A stretch of 39,982 bases of DNA from Bacillus rhizoplanae (lineage in GTDB: Bacteria > Bacillota > Bacilli > Bacillales > Bacillaceae_G): positions 1 to 39,982 of the forward strand of contig NZ_CAKJTI010000031.1 of assembly GCF_917563915.1 (NCBI RefSeq). The letters are read 5' to 3'. Numbering within the stretch: position 1 is the first letter of the stretch; the number at the start of each line of letters is the position of its first letter. The notes below the pieces were generated by a model, which did not search any database, was not told where the DNA came from, and worked only from the letters and a program-made list of their open reading frames with translations. The position numbers were made by a program, and so were the translations under genes. Below are positions 7,565 to 16,057 of this stretch, piece after piece.

Positions 7565-8920
7565 TTAATGACATTCCGTTACTCCCTGTGGAAACGAGAA
7601 TACATTTAGCGGATCATATTTCTCTTTCACTTTCCGTAATTTCTTTGCATTTTTGCCATAGTAAGCTTCTTCATAATTTTTCAAACCACTATAAGGGAAG
7701 TTTACAAATGATCCTTCTGTTATTGATTCTATATATTTAAAACTCTTTTCCATCCATTTGATATTATCTTTTGCAAATTTTGCATCCTCCCATATAGTTT
7801 GAATTCCCATTATATACTTGGTATCTCGATAATAAAATGCTGTTGCTTCTTTAGGCACCTCTTTTACTTTTCCACCAAGTGCATATAGACTTACTGCTGC
7901 AAAAATACTTCCTGCTGCTCTCTCTTGAATGAGGTCAACAATAGCATTGATTTCTTGTTCATCATACTCCTGATACACAAATCTTCCTGTAGATTTAAAC
8001 ATCTCTGATTCTGGATAAGATGATTGTGCCTTTGTAATAGCTTCAAAAAATGTTATATATTCTAAACTCATTCTTACGCCATCTATGTTGATTAACATTT
8101 GTAAAATTTCTTCTGCTTCTTCTGGCTTACCATAAAATATTCCTCCTCCATAAATCGCCATTTCCTCAGTTTCTGAATTATATATACTGGCACCAAGCGT
8201 CATTCTGTTATCTAGATTCATTATCCACTCTTGCCATTTATTCAGAAATTCTCTGTGTGTTTCTAATAAAGCATCTGGCCAATATATTTCAACTAAAGTC
8301 ACCTTATCTACTTTTGCTGGGAGTTTAAATGTCATGGATACAACAACACCAAAGTTCCCACTACCAGCTCCGCAGCATGCCCAAAATAAATCTTTATGAG
8401 ACTTTTCGTTTGCAATAATCAATCTCCCTGTATAATCTATTAATTCCAGTTCTAGTAAACTATCACATCCAAGTCCAAGGTGTCTGCTCGAATATCCCCA
8501 TCCGCCTCCTAATGTGTATCCACTTACCCCTACAGTCGGACAAGTCCCCCCAGGAAATGGATACCCTTTCGCAGAAATAAAATCATAGACTTGCTTATTC
8601 TTTACTCCGCCTTGCACTTTTAACGTATGCTTATTCTCATTCAATTGCATGCAATTCATTCTACTTATATCAATAACAAGAACACGATTCCCAATAGAAT
8701 ACCCTTCATAATGATGTCCACCTGATCGAATCCGGATTTCTATGCAATTTTTTCTTGCCCAAATAATCGCATTACTCACATCCCATTTTGTATAACAATA
8801 CACAATAACTAAAGGGAATTTTTGATTTGCTTGATTCCACTCTTGTCTAGCTTCTTCATATTCTCGATCATATCTTGTAATTACTTCACCTGTTAACCCT
8901 TGATAACTCAATTCAAGCAT
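7565..8920 (-). CDS. FAD-linked oxidase, berberine-bridge type
   Basis: 451 residues with the chosen start. The N-terminal FAD_binding_4 (PCMH) domain has RIRSGGHHYEGYS near 67-79 and GGTCPTVGVSGYTLGGGWG near 127-145. The His in GGHHYE and the Cys in GGTCPT sit where berberine-bridge enzymes attach FAD through two covalent bonds, so double flavinylation is plausible. The C-terminal BBE motif YYGKNAKKLRKVKEKYDPLNVF is near 420-442. Such enzymes oxidise sugars, alkaloids or polyketides; no substrate can be named. AAAGG lies 8-9 bases before the ATG at 8920; the upstream in-frame ATG at 8929 abuts that site and is unlikely. No signal peptide. Single gene. Confidence 0.9.
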   Translation of the reverse strand: MLELSYQGLTGEVITRYDREYEEARQEWNQANQKFPLVIVYCYTKWDVSNAIIWARKNCIEIRIRSGGHHYEGYSIGNRVLVIDISRMNCMQLNENKHTLKVQGGVKNKQVYDFISAKGYPFPGGTCPTVGVSGYTLGGGWGYSSRHLGLGCDSLLELELIDYTGRLIIANEKSHKDLFWACCGAGSGNFGVVVSMTFKLPAKVDKVTLVEIYWPDALLETHREFLNKWQEWIMNLDNRMTLGASIYNSETEEMAIYGGGIFYGKPEEAEEILQMLINIDGVRMSLEYITFFEAITKAQSSYPESEMFKSTGRFVYQEYDEQEINAIVDLIQERAAGSIFAAVSLYALGGKVKEVPKEATAFYYRDTKYIMGIQTIWEDAKFAKDNIKWMEKSFKYIESITEGSFVNFPYSGLKNYEEAYYGKNAKKLRKVKEKYDPLNVFSFPQGVTECH

Positions 8921-9096
8921 AATAAACATCCTTTACCTATTCCAAACAGAAGTTGTTTTCTTTTCAAAATAATATATGTCTATTATGCATTCTGTGTTCG
9001 TTATGTTTACACATGAACATGTTGCATTCAGACTCTCATCGGCTATTCATCAAGTTAATAAGTTATCAGTACCGTTTTTTCTTTCTTATGCAAAAT

Positions 9097-9130
9097 AAAA
9101 TAACCAATGCTAAATAGGCTTGGTTATTTT
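9097..9130 (-). terminator. Terminator of the DUF3970-like gene
   Basis: AAAATAACCAA (9097-9107) pairs with TTGGTTATTTT (9120-9130), 8 bases after the stop of the small gene at 9139; TTTATTTTGC follows on the minus strand. Confidence 0.75.
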
Positions 9131-9138
9131 GTAATCTA

Positions 9139-9324
9139 CTATTTTATTTGTTCTTTTTGCTTATATGTTAAATACGCTAAAACACTCTTACTATTTGTAT
9201 ATTTTGGGTTATTTCCTTTCCTTGGTTCACGAGAATGTGTTTTTTCATATCCTGGTACCTCAGGCATATCTTTTAAAAATTGCATAACTTCAGCTTCTGT
9301 TCCTTCAATACGTACACGAATCAT
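9139..9324 (-). CDS. Small DUF3970-like (YvzF-type) protein
   Basis: 61 residues beginning MIRVRIEGTEAEVMQFLKDM, a short strand-helix unit also seen in B. subtilis YvzF (DUF3970); that link is from memory. The middle is basic and polar (KTHSREPRKGNNPKYTNSKS). AAGGAGC lies 7 bases before the ATG. It has its own terminator and lies downstream of a methyltransferase gene on the same strand. Function unknown. Confidence 0.72.
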   Translation of the reverse strand: MIRVRIEGTEAEVMQFLKDMPEVPGYEKTHSREPRKGNNPKYTNSKSVLAYLTYKQKEQIK

Positions 9325-9395
9325 TGTTATTGCTCCTTGCTTATATATTCCACTCTACCAAGTATATCGACTATTATAAATATCGCAAGTATGAA

Positions 9396-10181
9396 TTATC
9401 GTTTTAGAGTAGATGATTTTTTAGCAATGAACAAAGTCATTTCTGTATAAAAAGATTGTATTTTATTCTTTTCTATTGTGATATGAAACCATTCTTGAAT
9501 GTCTTTAGGAGCATTTATCATATATTGTGTTAATTCAGCCCTTTCATTTTTAGGAACATTCATCATATCACACCACCATTCAAACATGAATTTTTTATCA
9601 AAAGTGGTATATGATTGCACCTGTAAACCATTTCTTTCTAATAACGATATCCATTCTGTTTTTTTATAAGCACGGTGGTGACTTGGATCACGCTTTTTCT
9701 CTAAAAAATTATAAAAAGCATCGTACTCTTCAATTTCCGGAGCGACATTATCAATAAGAAGAAATAGACCATCTTTTTCTAGCGTTCGATGTACTTCTGT
9801 AACAAACTGATCAACATTCGAAAAATGATGCGCAGCGACGCGGCATGTAATTGTATCAAATGATTCATTTGAAAATGGTAATTTCTCTGCATTCCCTTGT
9901 ACAAATGAAACATTTGTATGTCCATTTGAACGAATAAATTGTTCCGCTTTCTCTAACATGTTCTCCGTCAAATCAAATGCAACGACATCTTGAAATAAAG
10001 AAGCTAATGCATTTGCAACGTGTCCTCCACCGGTCGCAATATCAAGAAGGCGATCATTCTTATTGTTTCGAACGTTTTCAATGAGAAATTGTAAATCCTT
10101 TCCCTTTGCATGAATTTGACTCGTTACATATTTCGCAGCATTTGGACCAAATTGGTTCACAACTAATTCTTCATTATTCAT
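9396..10181 (-). CDS. Class I SAM-dependent methyltransferase
   Basis: 261 residues. Motif I LLDIATGGGHVANAL (about 44-58) is the SAM-binding loop; motif II ends VAFDLTENML (about 68-77), where Asp contacts the SAM ribose; later come FVQGNAEKLPF and DTITCRVAAHHF, with ILIDNVAPE-like motif after. The layout matches the UbiE/YcgJ group (Methyltransf_11). The acceptor is unknown. GAGGTGGC lies 7-10 bases before the ATG. It may be read with the small gene at 9139, 71 bases downstream. Confidence 0.9.
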   Translation of the reverse strand: MNNEELVVNQFGPNAAKYVTSQIHAKGKDLQFLIENVRNNKNDRLLDIATGGGHVANALASLFQDVVAFDLTENMLEKAEQFIRSNGHTNVSFVQGNAEKLPFSNESFDTITCRVAAHHFSNVDQFVTEVHRTLEKDGLFLLIDNVAPEIEEYDAFYNFLEKKRDPSHHRAYKKTEWISLLERNGLQVQSYTTFDKKFMFEWWCDMMNVPKNERAELTQYMINAPKDIQEWFHITIEKNKIQSFYTEMTLFIAKKSSTLKR

Positions 10182-10335
10182 TTACATCAGCCACCTCTAA
10201 TCACCTTTTCATTCAAAAAGTGATATGAATAGTTACTAAAATTCCGCTTACACTCGTTTTTATAACGGAACATATAAAATAGCTAATTTAATATAATTAA
10301 GAGTTGATTATATTTGTGTATATGTACAAGGTGAA

Positions 10336-10848
10336 TTAAACACAAGCCGACTCTTCCCAATCACAAATCTGTGACCAGCTGATCGTCGCTTTTGAATCAA
10401 GTTCCCCCATAACCCCCACCCAAACATGTTGAGTTGAATGATTTTCTAAATAATGTTGTAATGCAAAACGATTGCTTTCTGTCATTTCACACTCAAATAT
10501 GTTTTGACTGGGAATCCAATGTAACTTTTCTTCTATCGTTTCACCTACATGTTTTGTAGGTGTTTGTCCAAAATAAATATACTGCTGACTCAATTCATTG
10601 TCTTTCTGCCGTAAAATAATATACCTTAACGTTAATGATGAAATATGTTCTGCTGTTAATCCTGTTTCTTCTTGTATTTCCCTTAAACAGGATGTTTTTA
10701 TATCTTCATGTTCGTTCGTTTCAACATGTCCGCCAATACCAGACCACATACCTGGGGCAATATTTTTATTTATGGATCGCTGTAAAAGTAATATTTCGTC
10801 TTCATGAAATAAATAAGCTGTTGTCATTACACGTAATTTGTTGACCAA
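10336..10848 (-). CDS. Nudix hydrolase
   Basis: 170 residues from a TTG start with GGAGG 7 bases upstream; the upstream ATG at 10875 has no such site. The Nudix box runs from GGHVETNEHED to CLREIQEETGL (residues about 45-70). The metal-binding REIQEE is intact, but the spacing between GG and RE is two residues longer than the consensus. Near the C-terminus WVGVMGELDSKATISWSQI resembles a capping segment. Substrates of such enzymes are nucleoside diphosphates linked to another moiety, often (d)NTPs; the exact one is unknown. Confidence 0.85.
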   Translation of the reverse strand: MVNKLRVMTTAYLFHEDEILLLQRSINKNIAPGMWSGIGGHVETNEHEDIKTSCLREIQEETGLTAEHISSLTLRYIILRQKDNELSQQYIYFGQTPTKHVGETIEEKLHWIPSQNIFECEMTESNRFALQHYLENHSTQHVWVGVMGELDSKATISWSQICDWEESACV

Positions 10849-11107
10849 TTCTAGTCCTCCCATGTATACATTCATTATATTTATATACGTCTTTGTATCC
10901 TTATTTCCCTGTTGATTTTATATATTAATAGTTAAATGAATCTATTTTAATTTGTCCATTTACAACAAGAATAACCTCCAAATCAAATAAATTGAAATTC
11001 CTCTTTTAAACCCTTAATATATACTCTGATTCAAAATATAAGATGAAATGGAAAAAGGAGGTTTTATATACGAGTTTCACTACAATTAAAGACTGAGAGG
11101 TTATTCT

Positions 11108-12310
11108 ATGTGGCGCAATAAAAACGTATGGATTGTTCTAACTGGTGAATTTATTGCTGGGGTAGGTTTATGGCTTGGAATTCTAGGTAACCTAGAATTC
11201 ATGCAAAAGCATGTTCCATCTGATTTTATGAAATCCGTTATTATGTTTATTGGATTATTAGCAGGAGTCCTTGTTGGTCCCATGGCAGGAAGGTTTATTG
11301 ACCAATATTCTAAGAAAAAAGTACTTCTATATGCAGGGTTTGGCCGTGTAATAAGTGTTATTTTTATGTTTTTTGCTATTCATTATGAGAGTATTTTATA
11401 TATGATTTTATTTATGATCGCTATTCAAATTTCTGCAGCTTTTTATTTCCCTGCACTACAATCTGTTATCCCGCTTATTGTTCAAGAGCATGAATTATTA
11501 CAAATGAATGGAATTCATATGAACATTGCAACAATCGCTCGTATTGTTGGTACCTCGCTGGGCGGAGTCCTTCTTGTTGTAATGAGTTTAAAATATATGT
11601 ATGCTTTTTCAATGGCTGCATACGCACTATTATTCTTTTCTACTTTATTATTAAACTTTGAAGATACGAAAACAGATATAACGAATGAAAAGAAATCACA
11701 AAATACAAGTTTTATGGAAGTGTTTCACATTTTAAAAGAAGTCCCTATTGCATTTCGTGCTTTAATTTTAAGTATTATCCCACTTTTATTTATCGGTGGC
11801 TTTAACTTAATGGTTATTAATATTAGTGAAATGCAGCTTGATACAACAATTAAAGGTTTTATTTATACAATTGAAGGTTTATCGTTTATGCTCGGTGCAT
11901 TTGTAATTAAACGTTTATCAGAATACGTTTCATCGTATAAGTTACTGTATATCTTTTCATTTTGTATAGCTTTCTCTCACTTATCTCTTTTTTTTAGTGA
12001 TATAAAATGGATGACACTTGTATCTTTCGGTATGTTTGGATTTAGTGTTGGCTGCTTCTTTCCTGTTATGTCAACGATTTTCCAAACAAAAATTGATAAA
12101 AGCTACCATGGGCGTATATTCTCATTCCGTAATATGTTTGAGCGTGTAATGTTCCAAATTGTCTTACTCGGAACAGGTTTCTTCTTAGATACAATCGGAT
12201 TGCAATATATGGTACTTATTTTTGGTGTCATTTCGCTACTTATTATTTTAGTTTCATTATCACAGCAAAAACAACCGAGTAAAAATACTTCTCAAACAAC
12301 AAATATGTAG
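11108..12310 (+). CDS. MFS transporter (second)
   Basis: 400 residues, about 12 hydrophobic helices. A motif A variant lies at residues about 59-72 (GPMAGRFIDQYSKKKVLL). The general look is MFS_3/enterobactin-exporter-like (FYFPALQSVIPLI and GTSLGGVLLVV in the first half), a group that includes macrolide and siderophore exporters. GAGAGG lies 7 bases before the ATG. There is no adjacent regulator; a Nudix gene is upstream on the other strand. The substrate is unknown. A terminator follows within 2 bases. Confidence 0.88.
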   Translation: MWRNKNVWIVLTGEFIAGVGLWLGILGNLEFMQKHVPSDFMKSVIMFIGLLAGVLVGPMAGRFIDQYSKKKVLLYAGFGRVISVIFMFFAIHYESILYMILFMIAIQISAAFYFPALQSVIPLIVQEHELLQMNGIHMNIATIARIVGTSLGGVLLVVMSLKYMYAFSMAAYALLFFSTLLLNFEDTKTDITNEKKSQNTSFMEVFHILKEVPIAFRALILSIIPLLFIGGFNLMVINISEMQLDTTIKGFIYTIEGLSFMLGAFVIKRLSEYVSSYKLLYIFSFCIAFSHLSLFFSDIKWMTLVSFGMFGFSVGCFFPVMSTIFQTKIDKSYHGRIFSFRNMFERVMFQIVLLGTGFFLDTIGLQYMVLIFGVISLLIILVSLSQQKQPSKNTSQTTNM

Positions 12311-12311
12311 G

Positions 12312-12344
12312 AGCCATCTCATTTTAGAGATGGCTTTTGTTATT
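12312..12344 (+). terminator. Rho-independent terminator
   Basis: AGCCATCTC (12312-12320) pairs with GAGATGGCT (12327-12335), followed by TTTGTTATT. It ends the MFS gene and directly precedes repeat copy 2. Confidence 0.85.
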
Positions 12345-12501
12345 ATAAAGTGAAACTTCCGTCAGTGGGGGTTTTCTTCATCGCCCACTGACGGTTAGTT
12401 GAACCAATCGGGCTTCTACGGGCAGTTATCCCCCACCTATCTTCTTCGTTTCTCTTTGAATCTTGAGGTGGGGGGCTTACTGCCCGTTAATGCGGGATAA
12501 A
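12345..12501 (-). repeat. bcr1-like repeat, copy 2 (full length, inside pduL 3' end)
   Basis: 157 bp bounded by ATAAA at both ends (12345-12349 and 12497-12501), i.e. TTTAT duplications on the minus strand. It is inverted relative to copy 1 and keeps all its paired arms (CCGTCAGTGGGGG, ACGGGCAGTTATCCCCCACCT, GAGGTGGGGGGCTTACTGCCCGT). The pduL reading frame enters its right end and stops within it at 12477. Confidence 0.9.
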
Positions 12502-13064
12502 ATCAGTTCACCAAAATCACCTGTCTTGATATTTCCACTGTTTGCTTCATCCGTATCAATATGCATATCTAATGCATATGTATCTCTTACACGAACTAAT
12601 ACCTGATGAAAAATTAGCGCTCGTTCTCCAGCCACATTAACACTTACATATTGACCGTCTCTCACTTGAAAATGTTCTGCATCTTTTGATGTCATATGAA
12701 TATGTCGCTCAGCAACAATTACTCCTTTATCAATTTCAATTTTACCATTCGGACCGATTACGGTAATACCAGGTGTTCCATCAATGTTTCCCGACGAACG
12801 AATGGGTGCATCAATCCCAAGTGACCGTGCATCTGTCTTTGAAATCTCAACTTGTGTAAATTTGCGAACTGGTCCAAGAATTCGTACTTTCGCAATTTCT
12901 GCTTTCTCTGTTTTGATGGTAACTGTTTCTGTTGCGGCAAATTCTCCTGGTTGAGAAAGTTCTTTTGCTACTGTTAACTCATAGTCGTTTCCAAATAGTT
13001 TTTCTAAATCTTCCTTTGTCACGTGGATATGGCGATTCGATACACCTATAGGAATTTGCTTCAT
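12477..13064 (-). CDS. pduL: PduL-type phosphate propanoyltransferase
   Basis: 195 residues. It catalyses acyl-CoA + phosphate to acyl phosphate + CoA (propanoyl or acetyl). The two PTAC repeats are clear: N-terminal GVSNRHIHVTKEDLEKLFG (about 7-25) and C-terminal VAERHIHMTSKDAEHF (about 120-135), whose His residues bind zinc; LDMHIDTDEANSG is near 165. The ATG at 13064 has AAAGGAG 8 bases upstream; the TTG at 13085 does not. No microcompartment genes adjoin, so it is probably a housekeeping acetate/propionate enzyme. The last residues (SRINGQ) and the stop are encoded by the bcr1-like repeat. Confidence 0.92.
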   Translation of the reverse strand: MKQIPIGVSNRHIHVTKEDLEKLFGNDYELTVAKELSQPGEFAATETVTIKTEKAEIAKVRILGPVRKFTQVEISKTDARSLGIDAPIRSSGNIDGTPGITVIGPNGKIEIDKGVIVAERHIHMTSKDAEHFQVRDGQYVSVNVAGERALIFHQVLVRVRDTYALDMHIDTDEANSGNIKTGDFGELILSRINGQ

Positions 13065-13441
13065 GTTTATTTCTCCTTTTATCAATATCTATTTTCTATT
13101 GTTACCTGATTTGTGAAAATTAGTTATTGAGAGTTATAAATGTTATGGAAAAATTGCAATAGATGTATTTAATAAATTTTTTGAAGTGACCTTTCTTTTT
13201 GAAGTATTTATATAAATAAGGAATCCAGATTCTAGAGTAAATTTTAGAGGGGTTATACTATTTTTTATTCGTATTTATAAAAAATAATATAGTAAATGAA
13301 ATTTCGTTTTCATTGGTAGTTTTGTATTTTCGTAAAAAAATGTTAAAATGTAAATATGTGTGTTTTCAGAAAAGTAAAAGAATATGAATACTAAAAACAA
13401 AATTTAATGACGAAAGTAGTAATTTTTAGGAGGGGTTATCC
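13065..13441. other. 377-base divergent intergenic region
   Basis: It separates pduL from the aminotransferase. It is AT-rich with no open frame of note and no recognisable riboswitch core. The only clear signal is the promoter at 13322-13349, which leaves a leader of about 85 bases before the aminotransferase start. Confidence 0.6.
13322..13349 (+). promoter_or_regulatory. Probable sigma-A promoter of the aminotransferase
   Basis: -35 TTGTAT (13322-13327), 16-base spacer, -10 TAAAAT (13344-13349). Confidence 0.5.
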
Positions 13442-14641
13442 ATGAAGTACACGCTAGCAACAAGAATGAATGCATTCCAATCCTCAATTTTTAGTGAATT
13501 AGCAGCCTATAAAAAAGAGAAAATTGCAGAAGGTCATGAAATTATTGATTTAAGTATCGGAAATCCAGATATGCCTCCGGCTGATATTGTACGAGAAGCA
13601 CTAGTAAGTGCAACAAATGAAAAAAAGAATTATGGATATACATTGACAGGTACACAAGAATTTCACAATGCTGTGACAGAATATTATGAGATTAATCACC
13701 ATGTCGCTTTAAATACTGATAACGAAGTATTATTATTAATGGGATCACAAGACGGACTTGTTCATTTACCGATGGCTTTTGCTAATCCAGATGATATTAT
13801 CCTTGTTCCAGATCCAGGTTATACGGCATATGCAACAGGACTTGCAATGGCAGGTGCAACTCCGTATTTTATGCCATTAAAAAAAGAAAATGCTTTTCTT
13901 CCTGATTTACATACGATCCCAAAAGAAGTTGCCGAAAAAGCAAAAATGATGATATTAAACTTTCCTGGTAATCCTGTACCGGCAATGGCAACAGAATCAT
14001 TTTTTACTGATGTTATTGCTTTTGCAAAAGAATACAATATTATCGTCGTACATGACTTTGCTTACTCTGAATTTTATTATGATGGACAAAAGCCTATTAG
14101 CTTCCTATCCGTTCCGGGTTCAAAAGATGTTGGTGTCGAAATCAACTCTTTATCTAAAAGTTATAGCTTAGCTGGTAGTCGTATTGGCTATATGATTGGA
14201 AATAAAGAGATTGTAGAAACACTTAAGCAATTTAAATCAAACATCGATTACGGTGTCTTTCTCCCAATTCAAAAAGCTGCAACTGTTGCTTTACGAGAAG
14301 GTGCTTCATATTGCGCAGCAAACCGGACGATCTATCAAAAACGAAGAGATACATTTATTGATGGACTAGCTGAAGCAGGCTGGCATGTTGAAAAACCAGC
14401 TGGAAGTATGTTCATATGGGCAGAAATTCCAAAAGGATGGACTTCTTTAGAATTTGCATACGCATTAATTGATCGTGCCAATGTCGTTGTCACACCCGGT
14501 CATGCATTTGGCCCGCATGGAGAAGGCTTTGTTCGCATTGCCCTTGTTCAAAATGAAAAAAAGTTAAAACAAGTAGTTAACAACATTAAAAATAGTGGTA
14601 TTTTTTCTAGTGAGGGTGCAGCTGATTTAGTAAGAAATTAA
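13442..14641 (+). CDS. PLP-dependent class I/II aminotransferase
   Basis: 399 residues, full length for fold-type I aminotransferases. IDLSIGNPDMPP (about 36-47) binds the substrate carboxylate side. NFPGNPVPAMAT (about 174-185) gives the Asn that touches PLP, and HDFAYSEFYYDG (about 203-214) its Asp and Tyr. SLSKSYSLAGSRIGYM (about 237-252) holds the Schiff-base lysine. HAFGPHGEGFVRIALV (about 350-365) has the carboxylate-binding Arg. Annotation pipelines often call relatives LL-diaminopimelate or methionine aminotransferase (DapL/MtnE-like); sequence alone does not decide. GGAGGGG lies 8 bases before the ATG. Single gene between its own promoter and terminator. Confidence 0.92.
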   Translation: MKYTLATRMNAFQSSIFSELAAYKKEKIAEGHEIIDLSIGNPDMPPADIVREALVSATNEKKNYGYTLTGTQEFHNAVTEYYEINHHVALNTDNEVLLLMGSQDGLVHLPMAFANPDDIILVPDPGYTAYATGLAMAGATPYFMPLKKENAFLPDLHTIPKEVAEKAKMMILNFPGNPVPAMATESFFTDVIAFAKEYNIIVVHDFAYSEFYYDGQKPISFLSVPGSKDVGVEINSLSKSYSLAGSRIGYMIGNKEIVETLKQFKSNIDYGVFLPIQKAATVALREGASYCAANRTIYQKRRDTFIDGLAEAGWHVEKPAGSMFIWAEIPKGWTSLEFAYALIDRANVVVTPGHAFGPHGEGFVRIALVQNEKKLKQVVNNIKNSGIFSSEGAADLVRN

Positions 14642-14648
14642 TTACCTT

Positions 14649-14683
14649 CCCCTGCTCTTTTTTGAAGCAGGGGTTTATTTTTT
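14649..14683 (+). terminator. Rho-independent terminator
   Basis: CCCCTGCT (14649-14656) pairs with AGCAGGGG (14666-14673), followed by TTTATTTTTT. Confidence 0.92.
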
Positions 14684-14777
14684 ATAAAATAAAAGAACAC
14701 ATGCCATAACTGATACAGTTCCCCCTCTTATGTTTACTTAAAAACTGCAATTATAATATATAATCAGGAGGTAACGC

Positions 14778-15188
14778 ATGAACAAAGTTAACATTCAAAG
14801 TGTACTGCCGCACCGATATCCTTTTTTAATGGTTGATCATATCGTTGAAATGGAATCTGGCAAGTGGGTAAAAGGTTATAAAAATGTAAGTTGCAATGAA
14901 TGGTTTATAACAGAATCAGAAACGACAATGCCACACATGTTAATTATTGAAGCAATTGCACAACTCGGAGCATTTGTCAGCCTGGAAAATACTGTTGGGT
15001 TAGGATTTCTCTCATCACTAGAAGGAGTAGAATTTTTAGGATCCGCTCAGCCTGGTGATCGATTAGACCTATATTATGAAGTTATTCGAAATAAACGTGG
15101 ATTTATTCTCGGAAAAGGTCATGCCGCTGTAAATGGAAAGAAAATTGTCAACGTAGATAAATTGTTAGTGTATATGGAGTCTGTGTAA
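14778..15188 (+). CDS. FabZ-like hotdog-fold protein lacking the usual catalytic His
   Basis: 136 residues. LPHRYPFLMVDHIVE (about 10-24) is the FabZ N-terminal signature, and MPHMLIIEAIAQLGAF (about 54-69) matches the central helix with its catalytic Glu. True FabZ has a GHFP motif between the conserved NE and this helix; here the stretch reads NEWFITESETTMPH, three residues shorter and without that His. Dehydratase activity at the usual site is therefore doubtful, though His in MPH might substitute. AGGAGG lies 7 bases before the ATG. It is a second hotdog gene of unknown role, not part of a fatty acid cluster. Confidence 0.82.
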   Translation: MNKVNIQSVLPHRYPFLMVDHIVEMESGKWVKGYKNVSCNEWFITESETTMPHMLIIEAIAQLGAFVSLENTVGLGFLSSLEGVEFLGSAQPGDRLDLYYEVIRNKRGFILGKGHAAVNGKKIVNVDKLLVYMESV

Positions 15189-15224
15189 CAATAGAGCCAA
15201 AATCCCGATTTACAAAAGATAGCA

Positions 15225-15258
15225 CAGTGGTTTTTAAGCCCACTGTTCTTTTCTGTTT
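15225..15258 (+). terminator. Rho-independent terminator
   Basis: ACAGTGG (15225-15231) pairs with CCACTGT (15241-15247), followed by TCTTTTCTGTTT. It ends the FabZ-like gene. Confidence 0.75.
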
Positions 15259-15380
15259 CTACAAACTTATTATTGAGGTATCGACAACCAAATGACAAAA
15301 AATCCACACTAAGACATTTTTGGAATAAAAAAGCAATCGAATGAGCACTTTTTTTTCCAGATTATATTAGTATCACTTAG

Positions 15381-15524
15381 TTAAACGTATCTATCTGTAC
15401 TTTTACATAGATATCTCCTGCTTCTTTAGCAGAAATCCCGAATTTCTTAGCAGCTCTTTCAGCAACTTCTGGATCATGCACTTTTGGGATATAGTTTTCA
15501 TCGTTGTTTGTAAGAATTTTATTT
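15381..15524 (-). pseudogene. C-terminal fragment of an unidentified protein
   Basis: On the minus strand about 47 codons are open to a TAA at 15381: NNDENYIPKVHDPEV, then AERAAKKFGISAKEAGD, ending VQIDTFN. Codon use is coding-like. In-frame stops lie just upstream (LAN-stop-NKIL), and no start with a binding site exists, so it is the tail of a lost gene. The family was not recognised; the AAKKFGISAKEA stretch resembles a small helical repeat. Confidence 0.4.
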
Positions 15525-15608
15525 TAGTTAGCTAAAGAAGCCAATTTTTCTTATGGACTCAATAGTTAATATCACTCACTTCCGATAACACTTGATTATG
15601 TGAATATG

Positions 15609-15644
15609 AATACCCTCCAGAATTGATCTGGAGGGTATTTTTGT
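15609..15644 (+). terminator. Orphan strong hairpin terminator
   Basis: A perfect 13-bp stem AATACCCTCCAGA (15609-15621) / TCTGGAGGGTATT (15627-15639) with a 5-base loop, followed by TTTG. No intact gene precedes it on either strand, so it is probably left over from a deleted gene. Confidence 0.7.
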
Positions 15645-15693
15645 GGATTCCTAGATATATGGACTACTGATAAGTAATGTTTTGATTACTAAA

Positions 15694-15813
15694 TCAAATA
15701 CAAAAAGTATCCAGAATATTATCTTCTTTTTTGTTAATGCCGATGTATTTAAGTGTAATTTGTGGTGTACTAAGATTTAAAATCTCTTGCAACATGGCCA
15801 CATCCTTTGTTTA
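15694..15813 (-). pseudogene. Tyrosine recombinase (integrase) C-terminal remnant
   Basis: On the minus strand the frame reads TKDVAMLQEILNLSTPQITL then KYIGINKKEDN and a TGA at 15694. The block 'TKDVxxLQxxLxxSxPxxTxxYIGI' is the end of phage-type integrases, with the Tyr of KYIGI in the nucleophile position. A TAA lies directly upstream of TKDV, and the box-II region is broken (GYG/GTP/INK in another frame). It was probably part of a mobile element that has been lost except for this tail. Confidence 0.6.
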
Positions 15814-16057
15814 TAGGGGTACCGCCCATACCCATCAAGCTAATATTTTGAAGTATCTCCAAAACGAAAATTTTATCTCTTCATAGTTGTCTATGGGAAT
15901 CCAGTTTATTTATTGTTTTGGGAAACAATAAATGTCTTAACTTGATCTCAATGTGGCGGAACCCCTTATTAAGAAGGAAAATTTAATGAGATTTATACAA
16001 AGCCTTACCTCTCTTAACATGAATAGATAAAAAACTATTGAATAAGAAATCTCACTT
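15814..16057. other. Intergenic debris before the ger operon end
   Basis: No open frame with coding character. It has a small AT hairpin TTTATTGTTT / AAACAATAAA at about 15908-15931. No clear terminator for the ger operon could be identified here. Confidence 0.4.

Noticed and set aside
13085-13441. Possible riboswitch before the aminotransferase
   Set aside because: No conserved aptamer core and no terminator/antiterminator pair was seen between the promoter and the start.
15908-15931. AT hairpin TTTATTGTTT/AAACAATAAA as the ger operon terminator
   Set aside because: It lies more than 120 bases beyond the stop, the stem is weak and no T-run follows on the minus strand.
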